Positions 15,281 to 23,141 of a stretch of DNA of 23,141 bases are shown here, in pieces. Origin of the DNA: JADLHS01 sp964539515. Lineage in GTDB: Bacteria; Verrucomicrobiota; Verrucomicrobiia; Limisphaerales; JADLHS01. Each line of letters begins with the position of its first letter. Positions within the stretch are counted from its first letter, which is position 1. The stretch lies in NCBI GenBank assembly GCA_964539515.1, contig CAZIJO010000078.1:1-23141 (forward strand). Reading direction: 5' to 3'. The notes beneath the pieces are model-generated. The model did no database searches. It was not told where the DNA came from and saw nothing but the letters and a program-made list of their open reading frames with translations. The translations under genes and the position numbers were made by a program.

Positions 15281-18199
15281 TCACTTCGATGGGGCGCCTT
15301 TGAGTTCCTGCAAGCGGCCAATCACGAAGGCATTCTCCGGATTATTGGGCGGCGAATTGGTGAGGTAGGCCTCGTAATGACGGATGGCGGTATTGGTGTC
15401 CTTGCGGCGATAGGCAATTTCGCCAAGGCCGTAATAAACCTGATGCGCCTTGGGATACTGCCGTTGGAGCAGCTCGTAATCCTGAAGAGCGGGCTCGAGC
15501 TGATCGCCGCGCAATTGGGCCACGGCCCGGTAGAACAAGGCCGTGAAGTTGTTCGTTTCGAGACTCAAGACGCGATTGAACGAAACCACGGCGTCGGCAA
15601 AGGCATTGAGCTGCACCTGGAAGCAGCCCTGATTGAGCAGGGCGTTGGGATCGTCGGGCGCGAGGCGGAGGATGCGCTGGGTCAGGGCCAGGGCGTTGGT
15701 GTACTGGCCGTTATCGGAATAAGTGCGGCACGCGGCCGCCAGCAGCTGAACATTGTCGGGGGTCTCGGCAAGGGCCTTCTCGATAATCCGGGTGGCGGTG
15801 GCCGGATCATTCTTGGCAAAATAGGCCGAGGCTTCCAGCGTGAACAGGTCGGAAAAGTTCGTGATGCCGGTGGTGGCTTGCCGCAGAATCGTGCGGGCTT
15901 CACGGATGAGAGCCAGCGTCTGGTCGGGAAACTTCTGATTCAAGTTCAATTGCGCCAGCCAGAGCCGGCTGCCCAGGTCATTGGTGGCAAAGGCGCGCAC
16001 CCGGGCGAAAGCCAGCGCCGCCTGATGGTTCAGCCCCCCGCGGGCGAAAACAGTGCCCTGGGCGTAGGTCAGGCTTGGTTCGTCATACGGACCATATTGC
16101 GTCAGCACCTCTTCCCAGGAACGGGACTTGCCGAAGCTGTCCTCGATCGACTGGTTTGATTCAACTTTCACCGACTGACCAGCCCGTTGCTTCTGGTTGA
16201 ATTCCAGATTGATCCGGGCCACCACATTGTCCGGATTGAGTAGCTGGGCGAGTTCAAAATGCCCGGCCGCCGTTTCAAAATCTCCGGCCCGCTGCAGTTC
16301 GACACCCCAGGAAACCAGCGCCCGGGAATAAAAGCTGCCCAAGAGCAAGCCCTGGGAGTTTCGAACCGGCTTGAGTTGGATGGCTTTGAAAATCTTTTCC
16401 GCGGGCGGCGTACGGCGCTCTGGGTCCGGCGGGCCGGTAAGAGGCAGGATGGCTTTGAGAATCCCACCCTTGGCCGCGGTCCAGAAATCCTCGTTGCGGG
16501 CGATGACTTCCGCCGGGGGTGGCGACGGAATGAGTTGGGTGGTGGGCAGCGGCGTCAGACGGTGCACCAGCCCCCATGGTTCATCGGCAAAGTACTCGAA
16601 GTAGTAACCAAAACTGCCATGCAAATAACAAAGCTCGTAATCTTTGGCGAGCGATTGCATCAAGGCGACCAGCTCCGCATCCGCCAGGAGTTGGGTTCGC
16701 CCAGGCGGTCCGGGAGGAACCCATTTCGGATGCCGGCGCTTCAGGTAATCGTGATAGCGGGGAGACGACAACCACTGACTGCACAATAAGATAAACTCGC
16801 CACTCTGGCCCGTCCGTGTCAGGTGATCTTGCAGCAGCCACAGCCGCTGCGGATCGTCGCTAACGATGATGCCATTCTTCGGCGGAAGACCCTTGACCAA
16901 ATCGGCGGCAAACTGTTGGACGGCCGGGCCATTGGTAAATCGGATCTGGGGAAAGTTCCGGTAGATCAACGCAGCGGGCACCAACAGAAAAAGAACGAAC
17001 ACGAGCAAGGTGGCGGCCCGGTACAGGGCCATCGTCATCGGCCGGACCCGTCGCATACGGCTGCCGGGGGGACGGAACACGAGCAGCAGGTAGCCGCTGT
17101 AATAGCCCACGCAGAGCGCGCCCAGGTAGTAAAACGGCAGGAAAACGAAACCGTAACCGGCTTTGCGCGGGCTGAATTCGGGGTCGAGCGCCACCCACAG
17201 ACAGGCGAGCAGGATCACCACATGGACGACGTGGAAAACCACCGTTGTCAGGACCACGCCAATGCGGCTGGGATCCCCAAATTGCGAGGCCCAGCGGATT
17301 GAGAGCAGGAACAGCGGTAACAAGGAAGTCAGGGACAGCAGGAGCAGGGTTTTTTTCGGGAAGACAAAAAGCAAATACTTCTGGAACTGAAGATTGCCTT
17401 TCAGGAGTTGCCAGAAGGTCAGATCGTGAGTCTGGCTCAAGCTCCCGAGCGTGGGCAGCAGCAGATAGAGAAGCAGGCCCGCCAGCCCCCACAAGGCCAA
17501 CCGCGCCAGGAATTGCAGGTTGAAGAAGGCCAGCTGCCGGGTCCAGACCAGCGCTCCGACGAATAAAGGAAAGAACGCGATCATTGCGTGGTTGCTGGTG
17601 AAGCCGACACCGAAAACAAAGGCCGCCCGGAATAAACGGACGTCCCGCAGATCAATCCGGTATTCCAAAATACTCCGCACGACGTAGGAAAACAGGAGCA
17701 GATCAAACATCTCGACAGTGCCATTGGTGCTGTGTTCCCAAAAACTAAGTTGAGCTCCGCACACCAGCACGGCGAAGACCGGCGGCAGCCACGCCAGCGA
17801 AATGTTCAACAGGGAATCCTTGGTGTTGACGAGTTCACGCTGATCCCGCGTGCGATCGTGGGGCAGCAGCGCAACCGAACGCGCGAGCTGCACAAGGGCG
17901 AGGGCGCCGCACAATGCCGAAAAACAGTTCGTCGCCACCGGGATCAGCCGTTCCGGAAGCCAGCGCAAGGGCAACGTGACCAAGTAATAGCCGGGGGACA
18001 TGATCTCCGGCTGCCAGTACCATCCTGCGAGGCGCGCGCCAGCCGGCGCCGCCCCCATGAGTCCCAACCAATCCGGCAGGAATGCGAGCGAGTGGTTCAG
18101 CGTGAAGAAATAACAACCCAGGGCGACCAATCCCAGGAGCCAGGGCAGCCAGGCCTGCGTGAAATGACGATTCGATTCCGACTCTCGACCTTTTGTCAT
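15281..18199 (-). CDS. DUF2723-like GT-C membrane protein with C-terminal TPR domain
   Basis: 972 residues from ATG 18199; ATG 18265 would add 22 residues and overlap the preceding gene by 20 bases. The N-terminal half has about ten membrane helices (about 16-415). It shows the DUF2723 pattern: an aspartate after the first helix (LPDW, D43), SPGYYL (68-73), SFWEHSTNGTVEMFDL (152-167) and GFTSNHAMI (199-207). DUF2723 belongs to the GT-C-like families related to protein O-mannosyltransferases, which take sugars from lipid carriers on the outer face. A soluble segment follows, then tetratricopeptide repeats from about 625 to 960. The neighbouring WecA-like and GT4 genes supply a plausible lipid-linked donor. 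Activity is inferred from family and context. Confidence 0.85.
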   Translation of the reverse strand: MTKGRESESNRHFTQAWLPWLLGLVALGCYFFTLNHSLAFLPDWLGLMGAAPAGARLAGWYWQPEIMSPGYYLVTLPLRWLPERLIPVATNCFSALCGALALVQLARSVALLPHDRTRDQRELVNTKDSLLNISLAWLPPVFAVLVCGAQLSFWEHSTNGTVEMFDLLLFSYVVRSILEYRIDLRDVRLFRAAFVFGVGFTSNHAMIAFFPLFVGALVWTRQLAFFNLQFLARLALWGLAGLLLYLLLPTLGSLSQTHDLTFWQLLKGNLQFQKYLLFVFPKKTLLLLSLTSLLPLFLLSIRWASQFGDPSRIGVVLTTVVFHVVHVVILLACLWVALDPEFSPRKAGYGFVFLPFYYLGALCVGYYSGYLLLVFRPPGSRMRRVRPMTMALYRAATLLVFVLFLLVPAALIYRNFPQIRFTNGPAVQQFAADLVKGLPPKNGIIVSDDPQRLWLLQDHLTRTGQSGEFILLCSQWLSSPRYHDYLKRRHPKWVPPGPPGRTQLLADAELVALMQSLAKDYELCYLHGSFGYYFEYFADEPWGLVHRLTPLPTTQLIPSPPPAEVIARNEDFWTAAKGGILKAILPLTGPPDPERRTPPAEKIFKAIQLKPVRNSQGLLLGSFYSRALVSWGVELQRAGDFETAAGHFELAQLLNPDNVVARINLEFNQKQRAGQSVKVESNQSIEDSFGKSRSWEEVLTQYGPYDEPSLTYAQGTVFARGGLNHQAALAFARVRAFATNDLGSRLWLAQLNLNQKFPDQTLALIREARTILRQATTGITNFSDLFTLEASAYFAKNDPATATRIIEKALAETPDNVQLLAAACRTYSDNGQYTNALALTQRILRLAPDDPNALLNQGCFQVQLNAFADAVVSFNRVLSLETNNFTALFYRAVAQLRGDQLEPALQDYELLQRQYPKAHQVYYGLGEIAYRRKDTNTAIRHYEAYLTNSPPNNPENAFVIGRLQELKGAPSK

Positions 18200-18245
18200 G
18201 CGGCGGCTCAGTTGAATTGATGCGTCTCTGGTTGGCAAGATAACT

Positions 18246-19379
18246 TTACCGCGCCGCCCGCACATCAGCTACACATTCGACATGCTGTGTCTGCGGAAAC
18301 ATGTCCAGCGGTGTCACTTTGGCCACCTTAAAGACACCGTCGCGGGTGAGGATGTTCAAGTCGCGGGCCATGGTCGCCGGATGACAGGAGATGTAGATAA
18401 TTTGCCCCGGAGCTTGATCCCGTAGCAAAGCAAGGGTTTGAGGGAGGCAACCTTTGCGCGGCGGATCGAGGATGATGGCGGACGCTGATGGCGAAAACCG
18501 TTGCAGCAACGCAGGCAACGCGGTCTCCACGGTGGCGGCGATGAACTCGCCATTGACCCGACCTCGCGCCGCGGCATTACGGCGGGCAGCCGCGATGGCC
18601 CGCTGGTCAAACTCCACCCCCACGAACGACTCGACGGCATCGGCAAGTTCGATCGCAAAAAAGCCCACCCCGCAATAGAGGTCGATCAAATGGCGAGCCC
18701 CACCCGCCAGGACCGCCTCGCGCACGGCGGCCACCAGTTTGGGCAACAGGAAGAAGTTATTTTGGAAGAAGGAATCGGGGGGCACCTCCCAGTTTGCCGG
18801 CGGGATACGCAACACGACCTTGATCCCACCCTTTGGCGGCGGATTTGCCCGGACCTGCCGGATCTGCTCGTTGAGCGCGGGTTCGGCGATCTGGCACTCA
18901 AAAACATCTTCCACGAGCCCGCAGTCGGCGCGGACGAAGCCGATGTTCAACCTTTGCTCCGGCTTGTTCCACTGGCTGCGGATCATGATCCGATTGCGAT
19001 AACCGTAAGGCTGTGGACACGGAATGACTGGGGCAACCAGCTCGGATGGCAAGCCGCCGATCCGCTGAAACAAATCGGCCACCTGTTTGCGTTTGAGCCG
19101 GAGTTGAGCGGCATAGTCAACATGCTGATACTGGCAACCGCCACACGCGCCGAAATGCGCACACGCGGGCGTGACCCGCTCCGGCGAAGGTTGGGTTACC
19201 CGCACCAACCGGGCACGGGCAAAGCTCTTTTTGACCTCGGTGATTTCGGCGTCCACGACTTCGCCCACCAGGACGAAAGGAACGAATACGACAAAGTCAT
19301 TGAGCCGCGCGACGCCATCCCCGCCGAACGCGAGATCGACAATCGTCAAGGAAACCAAATTACCCGGAGTCAGATTCAC
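18246..19379 (-). CDS. rlmD: 23S rRNA uracil-C5 methyltransferase, RlmD/TrmA family
   Basis: 377 residues. An N-terminal TRAM domain (about 5-62) is followed by the iron-sulfur cysteines C73, C79, C82 (CAHFGACGGC) and C162, the set seen in RumA/RlmD. The SAM-binding motif is DLYCGVGFFAIELA (233-246). Further motifs are FFQNN (204-208), DPPRKG (305-310), the catalytic nucleophile C332 in YISCHPATMARD, and E368 in HVECV. It methylates a uridine of 23S rRNA using SAM; U1939 by analogy with RlmD. The start is GTG 19379: no ATG lies nearby and the TRAM domain begins almost at once. It is the first gene of the glycan run, with a 46-bp gap to the next start. Confidence 0.9.
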   Translation of the reverse strand: MNLTPGNLVSLTIVDLAFGGDGVARLNDFVVFVPFVLVGEVVDAEITEVKKSFARARLVRVTQPSPERVTPACAHFGACGGCQYQHVDYAAQLRLKRKQVADLFQRIGGLPSELVAPVIPCPQPYGYRNRIMIRSQWNKPEQRLNIGFVRADCGLVEDVFECQIAEPALNEQIRQVRANPPPKGGIKVVLRIPPANWEVPPDSFFQNNFFLLPKLVAAVREAVLAGGARHLIDLYCGVGFFAIELADAVESFVGVEFDQRAIAAARRNAAARGRVNGEFIAATVETALPALLQRFSPSASAIILDPPRKGCLPQTLALLRDQAPGQIIYISCHPATMARDLNILTRDGVFKVAKVTPLDMFPQTQHVECVADVRAAR

Positions 19380-19699
19380 TTGCGCAAACTACGCAGCGCA
19401 CGAAAGGGGAGAAAGTTTTTTTGCCGGTGCCGACAGGTGGCAGTAACACCTATAACACAATCCAAGCTGTCCAACCCTCCCCGAATTAATGCCCCGGGAG
19501 TCTGCACGCTCGGTGCGGTCGCCAGCGAGGAAATGGAGAAGGCTGGGGAAGCAGGCATTTCAGGTGAGTTGTTCTCCCGAGCCTCGTATCCTTGGGGTGT
19601 GGCTCAACTACCGGTTTCCGGCATTTGCAGTACCGGCAGTTGTGAAGTGCCAGCTGTCGGAATGTCCCGGCTCGGAGGACTCGAACGGCAATCCCGCTG
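19380..19699. other. Gene-free stretch of 320 bp upstream of rlmD-like gene
   Basis: No frame here has family features; the short minus-strand frame at 19376-19558 looks random. The interval should hold the promoter for the rlmD-led run and the end of the DUF3500 transcript. A TTGGAC and a TATAGG on the minus strand (about 19450-19475) are 14 bases apart, too close for a confident sigma-70 promoter. No terminator with a T run was found. Confidence 0.6.
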
Positions 19700-20728
19700 C
19701 TATTTGCCGTGCGGCACCTGTTCGTAATGCTTGCGCAAGGTGTCCTCCCCAAAATCATCCTCAAAACTACGCCACACGGTGTGCACATGGTTGGCATTGT
19801 TCTGCGTATTGTCGTATTCGAGCAAAAAAGTCGGGCCTTGCACGCGATAGTAATGGCCCTGTCCGTGCTCCAAGCCGCCGGCCCATGCAAAAGCGACTTT
19901 CTCCCAACCGGCATCCTGGAGGCGGCTCCACTCGGTTTCGGCCACCTCGGAGCGGGTGCGTCCAATGTATTCCCAGATCAAGGTCTTGAGCAGATCGCGC
20001 TGTGCCTCGCTCATCTGGGAGACGGGCAAGCCCACGGGCTCCAGCGCCCGGACCTTGCGGGAATCACCCGTGATCACGTCGCGGGGGGCATTGGTGGCGA
20101 TGATGGCAACCTGACGTTGTTTTTGGTCAAGCAACTTGACCAACTGGCGACCGAGGTCCTCTTCCGACGCCAGCACGCGCAAGCCCTGGCGCGAACCCGT
20201 GCGGACTTCGGCCGGATTCGACCCCAGAAAGGACGGGGTGACGGCGACGACCGTTCGGCCGCGGATGGTGAAGTTAAGCGAAAGATGATGGCCTTCGACT
20301 CGCCAGCCCCACGCTTCCGGACCCGGCTTTCCGAAAATGCTGAAATAGTACAGTTCCGCATCGCGGTGTGCTGCCTGATTTTCAAGTTCAAACAGGACCT
20401 GTTCGAGACTCATGATAGTGGTGGCTTTGAAATATCCCCGATGGCTGAGGGCGCTGTTGAGGAGCGCGTACGCCAGATGCCTCTGGGCGGGAGACATTTC
20501 TTTGAGTGGAAGCCCTTTGCGGGGCATGGGGACGAAATGCCAGTTAGCGCGCTCCTCATTGGCAAATTCAAAAGTCGCTTTGGCCCGCGATTCCGGGCTG
20601 AGAGCGGCCAAGAAATTGTTGGCGGTGGCCGCCATCTCCGCGGCGGGCGAATCAGCGCGGACCGAAATCGAGGCAAACTCCAAGGCACAGAAAATGGCCA
20701 GCAGGAAACCGATACGGATCATGTTCAT
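19700..20728 (-). CDS. Secreted DUF3500 domain protein
   Basis: 342 residues with a signal peptide (residues 1-25, hydrophobic IGFLLAIFCALEFASISV, cleavage near VRA-DS). The mature part is a full DUF3500 domain: EGHHLSLNFTI, TPSFLGSNPAEVRTG, and the C-terminal hallmark GPTFLLEYDNTQ followed by NHVHTVWRSFEDDFG. The family is found in secreted proteins of many bacteria, and no activity is known to me. The conserved His pairs (GHH and NHVHTVW) would suit metal binding, but that is speculation. The gene is divergent from the sugar-binding-protein gene, and a 320-bp gap separates it from the downstream rlmD-like gene. ATG 20728 was chosen for the signal peptide; ATG 20722 is possible. Confidence 0.88.
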   Translation of the reverse strand: MNMIRIGFLLAIFCALEFASISVRADSPAAEMAATANNFLAALSPESRAKATFEFANEERANWHFVPMPRKGLPLKEMSPAQRHLAYALLNSALSHRGYFKATTIMSLEQVLFELENQAAHRDAELYYFSIFGKPGPEAWGWRVEGHHLSLNFTIRGRTVVAVTPSFLGSNPAEVRTGSRQGLRVLASEEDLGRQLVKLLDQKQRQVAIIATNAPRDVITGDSRKVRALEPVGLPVSQMSEAQRDLLKTLIWEYIGRTRSEVAETEWSRLQDAGWEKVAFAWAGGLEHGQGHYYRVQGPTFLLEYDNTQNNANHVHTVWRSFEDDFGEDTLRKHYEQVPHGK

Positions 20729-20841
20729 TACTTAAGCACAATAGAACCGCCCGACAATGGCAACGAAAAAGGGACAGGAAAAATGGCGTCCCCGTGAGAA
20801 AACCCTTGCCGCCCCGATTCGCCGGGGTAACGTCACCGCCT

Positions 20842-21879
20842 GTGAACCCAATCCCAGCGCATAGTCTCGGAACTGAGAACCGCCTGAAGCGTCAATCAAC
20901 ATTGTGGCTCGCAAAGGTTACCCGCCTCCTGCCCTGCCTGATCCTTGGACTGGCTTGCAGCCTCCCCGATGTGAGCCAGGCGGCGGAGAAAAAGACTTAC
21001 ACTTTGGGCATGATCGCGAAATCCCAAGGCAATCAGTTCTTTGAAGCCGCCCGGGCGGGAGCAAATGCCGCGGCGCGAGCCATCGGCGGTCAATATGGGA
21101 TTTCGATCAAGATCGACTGGCGGACGCCGAACGAAGAAGACGCGCAGAAGCAGGCCGATTACATCGAGCAAATGGTTCTAAGCGGCGTGGACGGAATCAT
21201 CATCTCCAGCTCAGATGCCAATAAACTGACCGACGCCATTGACCGCGCGGTCACCCACGGCATTCCTGTGCTCACCTTCTCGGGGGATGTCCCGGCCAGC
21301 CGACGTTTCCTCGCACTGGGGGTGGACGACTTCAAATGCGGCGAGCAGACGTTCCTGGAACTCGCAAAGCTCATGAAAGGCCAGGGCGTAGTGGCGGCGA
21401 TAGACGGCAACCCCAACGCCGCGAATCTCCAGCAGCGCGCCGCCGGTTTCCGCAGCGCGGCCAAGGCGTACCCCGGTATCAAATTGCTCGACATCTATTA
21501 CCACAAGGAGACACCGCAGGATGCCGTCGCCAAGATCGAACAGGTGATGCAAGCCCATCCGGAAATCACCGGCTGGGGACTACTCGGCGGCTGGCCGCTT
21601 TTCACGGATAAAGCCCTGAATTGGTCACCTGGATCAATCTTCTGCGTTGCCGTCGACGCCCTCCCCCCCGAACTGGCCTATATCCGGAGCAAGCACGTGC
21701 AATTGCTGCTTTCGCAGGATGTCTACGGTTACGGCTACAACAGCGTCGTCCGGCTGATCGAGAAACTCCATCTCCAGAAAAACCCACCCGCGACAATCGA
21801 GAATAGTCCTTTGACACCCGTGACTCTGCAGAATGTGGACGAATTCGCGAGGAACTGGGAAAAATGGCTGGCCAAATAA
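20842..21879 (+). CDS. Sugar-type ABC transporter substrate-binding protein (RbsB-like)
   Basis: About 345 residues. It has the periplasmic-binding-protein type 1 fold: TLGMIAKSQGNQFFEAARAG at the first strand, DYIEQMVLSGVDGIIISSSD, GIPVLTFSGDVPASRR, VAAIDGNPNAANLQQRAAGF, and hinge-region VAVDALPPELAYI. A signal segment (VTRLLPCLILGLAC to SQAA) directs export; the Cys is not in a good lipobox, so it is probably a free periplasmic protein. No ATG is available. Candidate starts are GTG 20794, GTG 20842 and TTG 20902, and none has a clear ribosome site, so the start is uncertain. It precedes the permease by 4 bp and should deliver a monosaccharide or similar ligand to it. Confidence 0.9.
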   Translation: MNPIPAHSLGTENRLKRQSTLWLAKVTRLLPCLILGLACSLPDVSQAAEKKTYTLGMIAKSQGNQFFEAARAGANAAARAIGGQYGISIKIDWRTPNEEDAQKQADYIEQMVLSGVDGIIISSSDANKLTDAIDRAVTHGIPVLTFSGDVPASRRFLALGVDDFKCGEQTFLELAKLMKGQGVVAAIDGNPNAANLQQRAAGFRSAAKAYPGIKLLDIYYHKETPQDAVAKIEQVMQAHPEITGWGLLGGWPLFTDKALNWSPGSIFCVAVDALPPELAYIRSKHVQLLLSQDVYGYGYNSVVRLIEKLHLQKNPPATIENSPLTPVTLQNVDEFARNWEKWLAK

Positions 21880-21883
21880 TTTG

Positions 21884-23002
21884 ATGCCGTCACCGTTCCG
21901 TTCCGCGCTGCGTTTTCAGGATAGCGGGCTGCTGCTCGTGATTCTCGCGCTAGCCGGGTTGCTCACGTGGCTCAGCGGTCGCGTCGCCGCACCGGTTTTC
22001 GAGACCGGACCGGACGGAACGCCGCAGCGCGTTTTTACCACGGATGCCGCCGGCGCCCGCGTTCCGCTGCTGATCGAGAAAAACAAATTCCTCAATACTC
22101 AAAACCTTGCCCAACTTGCCAAGGATACCAGCTTTATTGCCATCATGGCGGTGGGGATGTCCATTGTCATTATCGCCGGTGGCATCGACCTGTCCGTGGG
22201 TGCGATCTACGCGTTGGCTTCTGTCATCAGCGCTCTCGTCCTCCGCCACTACGGCCCAGGTGGGGCGGCCGGCGCCGGGACACCCTGGCTGGGAGTCGGC
22301 CTCGGCGCGCTGACCGCGATCGCAACCGCTTTGGTTTGTGGCCTGACCAACGGCGGGTTGATTGTTGCTCTGCGGGTGCACCCTTTCATTGTTACGCTTG
22401 GGACGATGGCAGTTTTCCGCGGCATCGCATTTGTTGCCACCAAGGGCCAGTCGATCGGAGGATTCCCACCCGTCTTCCGCGAGCTAATCCGCTTTGAGGT
22501 GGGCAACAGCTTGAGCGTCGTGCCCCTGGCGGTGATGCTTGCGGTGACGGTCGGCGGAAGCGTGTGCTTGGGACGGCTCACAGTGGGTAGGCGCATTTAT
22601 GCCATCGGAGGCAACGAACTGGCGGCCCGTTTCAGCGGCGTCCAAGTCGAACGCGTCAAGCTGGGAGTTTATGTACTGTCCGGTTTCACCGCCGGAATCG
22701 CCGCCTTGGTTTCGATTGGCTATTATGGCGCGGCTTCGTCGGGCGACGGGCAAGGATATGAACTTAACGTCATTGCCGCGGCAGTTGTCGGCGGAGCCAG
22801 CCTGACCGGTGGCCGGGGCTCGGCGCTCGGAGCAGTCCTGGGGGCGCTCCTCATCCAGATGATAAGCAGCGGTATCGTAATTTTAGGGATCGATCAGAAT
22901 TACAGCCAGATCATCATTGGCAGCGTTGTAATCGCAGCGGTCGTGCTCGACAAATTCACCTCTTGGCTCGCAAGCCACCGGCGGCAAGGAATGCTCCGTT
23001 GA
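21884..23002 (+). CDS. RbsC-type sugar ABC transporter permease
   Basis: 372 residues with about ten membrane helices. The GGIDLSVG motif, the ALRVHPFIVTLGTMAVFRGI helix and GNELAARFSGVQVERVK (the loop that contacts the ATPase) are typical of the ribose/galactose permease family (BPD_transp_2). The first helix is followed by a polar stretch of about 40 residues (33-75) before the usual second helix, longer than in RbsC as I remember it. ATG 21884 lies 4 bp after the binding-protein stop; a GTG at 21833 would overlap that gene and lacks support. The gene is followed directly by a terminator and the rRNA end, so no RbsA-type ATPase is co-encoded. Confidence 0.9.
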   Translation: MPSPFRSALRFQDSGLLLVILALAGLLTWLSGRVAAPVFETGPDGTPQRVFTTDAAGARVPLLIEKNKFLNTQNLAQLAKDTSFIAIMAVGMSIVIIAGGIDLSVGAIYALASVISALVLRHYGPGGAAGAGTPWLGVGLGALTAIATALVCGLTNGGLIVALRVHPFIVTLGTMAVFRGIAFVATKGQSIGGFPPVFRELIRFEVGNSLSVVPLAVMLAVTVGGSVCLGRLTVGRRIYAIGGNELAARFSGVQVERVKLGVYVLSGFTAGIAALVSIGYYGAASSGDGQGYELNVIAAAVVGGASLTGGRGSALGAVLGALLIQMISSGIVILGIDQNYSQIIIGSVVIAAVVLDKFTSWLASHRRQGMLR

Positions 23003-23053
23003 CGCAAAGACCGACTCCGAATTGACGGGGCACGCCCCGAACAATCGGTACGC

Positions 23054-23085
23054 AAAAAAGCCGAAACGTTCGTTTCGGCTATTTT
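23054..23085 (-). terminator. Rho-independent terminator active in both orientations
   Basis: AGCCGAAAC (23059-23067) pairs with GTTTCGGCT (23072-23080) around a four-base loop. On the minus strand the stem is followed by six T (23059-23054), a textbook terminator just after the 5S rRNA end. On the plus strand it is followed by ATTTT (23081-23085), which would also stop the sugar permease transcript about 55 bases after its stop codon. Confidence 0.88.
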
Positions 23086-23091
23086 GGAAAG

Positions 23092-23141
23092 AATGGCGGC
23101 TACCTACTCTCGCGGAATCTATAAAACCACTACCATCGGCA
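23092..23141 (-). rRNA. rrf: 5S ribosomal RNA, 3' end only
   Basis: Read on the minus strand, the right edge begins TGCCGATGGTAGTGG and continues to GCGAGAGTAGGTAGCCGCC, the conserved 3' third of bacterial 5S rRNA (helices IV/V and the strand closing helix I). The 5' part lies beyond the window. A terminator follows within 10 bases, so this is probably the end of an rRNA operon. The exact 3' end is uncertain by a few bases. Confidence 0.88.

Noticed and set aside
14912..16159. 415-residue plus-strand frame
   Set aside because: Antisense shadow across the GT4 and TPR genes; glycine-rich without motifs.
19376..19558. 60-residue minus-strand small protein
   Set aside because: No ribosome site, no motif, and it ends inside the start of the rlmD-like gene; composition looks random.
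18501..19727. 408-residue plus-strand frame
   Set aside because: Antisense to the rlmD-like gene, which carries the full set of iron-sulfur and catalytic motifs.

Overview
The window is GC-rich bacterial chromosome. Gene content points to the Verrucomicrobiota, probably a Pedosphaera/Limisphaera-like lineage. The clues are an H-X9-DG prepilin-like protein, an ECF sigma / anti-sigma / PDZ-protein operon, a large multidomain SGNH esterase with a D-rich C-terminal segment, a secreted beta-helix protein ending in a PDZ domain, and a DUF2723-type membrane protein fused to TPRs. This assignment is inferred from family content. The only rRNA in view is about 50 bases of a 5S gene.

Layout. (1) 1-1979, minus strand: ECF sigma factor, overlapping membrane anti-sigma-like protein, and a secreted PDZ protein cut by the left edge. 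(2) 1980-2342: gene-free stretch with a candidate ECF promoter, a near-palindromic operator-like site, and two inverted copies of a 57-nt palindromic element (REPIN-like). (3) 2343-6000, minus: a prepilin-like secreted protein and a secreted sialate-O-acetylesterase-type SGNH hydrolase. (4) 6158-8569, plus: a secreted right-handed beta-helix protein with a C-terminal PDZ domain, divergent from the esterase. (5) 8644-13005, minus: a tripartite ABC efflux system (ATPase, eight-TM FtsX-type permease, HlyD-type adaptor). (6) 13119-19379, minus: a polyprenyl-phosphate sugar-1-P transferase of the WecA/MraY family, a GT4 glycosyltransferase, a GT-C-like DUF2723 protein with TPRs, and an RlmD-type rRNA uracil methyltransferase. 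(7) 19700-20728, minus: a secreted DUF3500 protein. (8) 20842-23002, plus: a sugar-type ABC importer pair (binding protein plus RbsC-type permease) with no ATPase gene in view. (9) 23054-23141: a terminator that works on both strands, then the 3' end of a 5S rRNA gene on the minus strand.

How the parts may work together. Seven minus-strand genes from 19379 to 8644 are tightly spaced: 6-bp gap, GTGA overlap, TGATG overlap, 19-bp gap. The main break is 113 bp before the ABC exporter. They suggest an envelope glycan or glycoprotein pathway: lipid-linked sugar made by the WecA-like enzyme, extended by GT4, used by the GT-C/TPR protein, possibly with a dedicated exporter. The esterase and beta-helix proteins look like extracellular polysaccharide-processing factors. 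The importer pair looks like monosaccharide uptake that borrows an ATPase encoded elsewhere. No transposase, CRISPR array, tRNA or phage gene was seen. The most unusual items are the REPIN-like element, the glycosylation-type cluster, the beta-helix/PDZ fusion and the importer without an ATPase.
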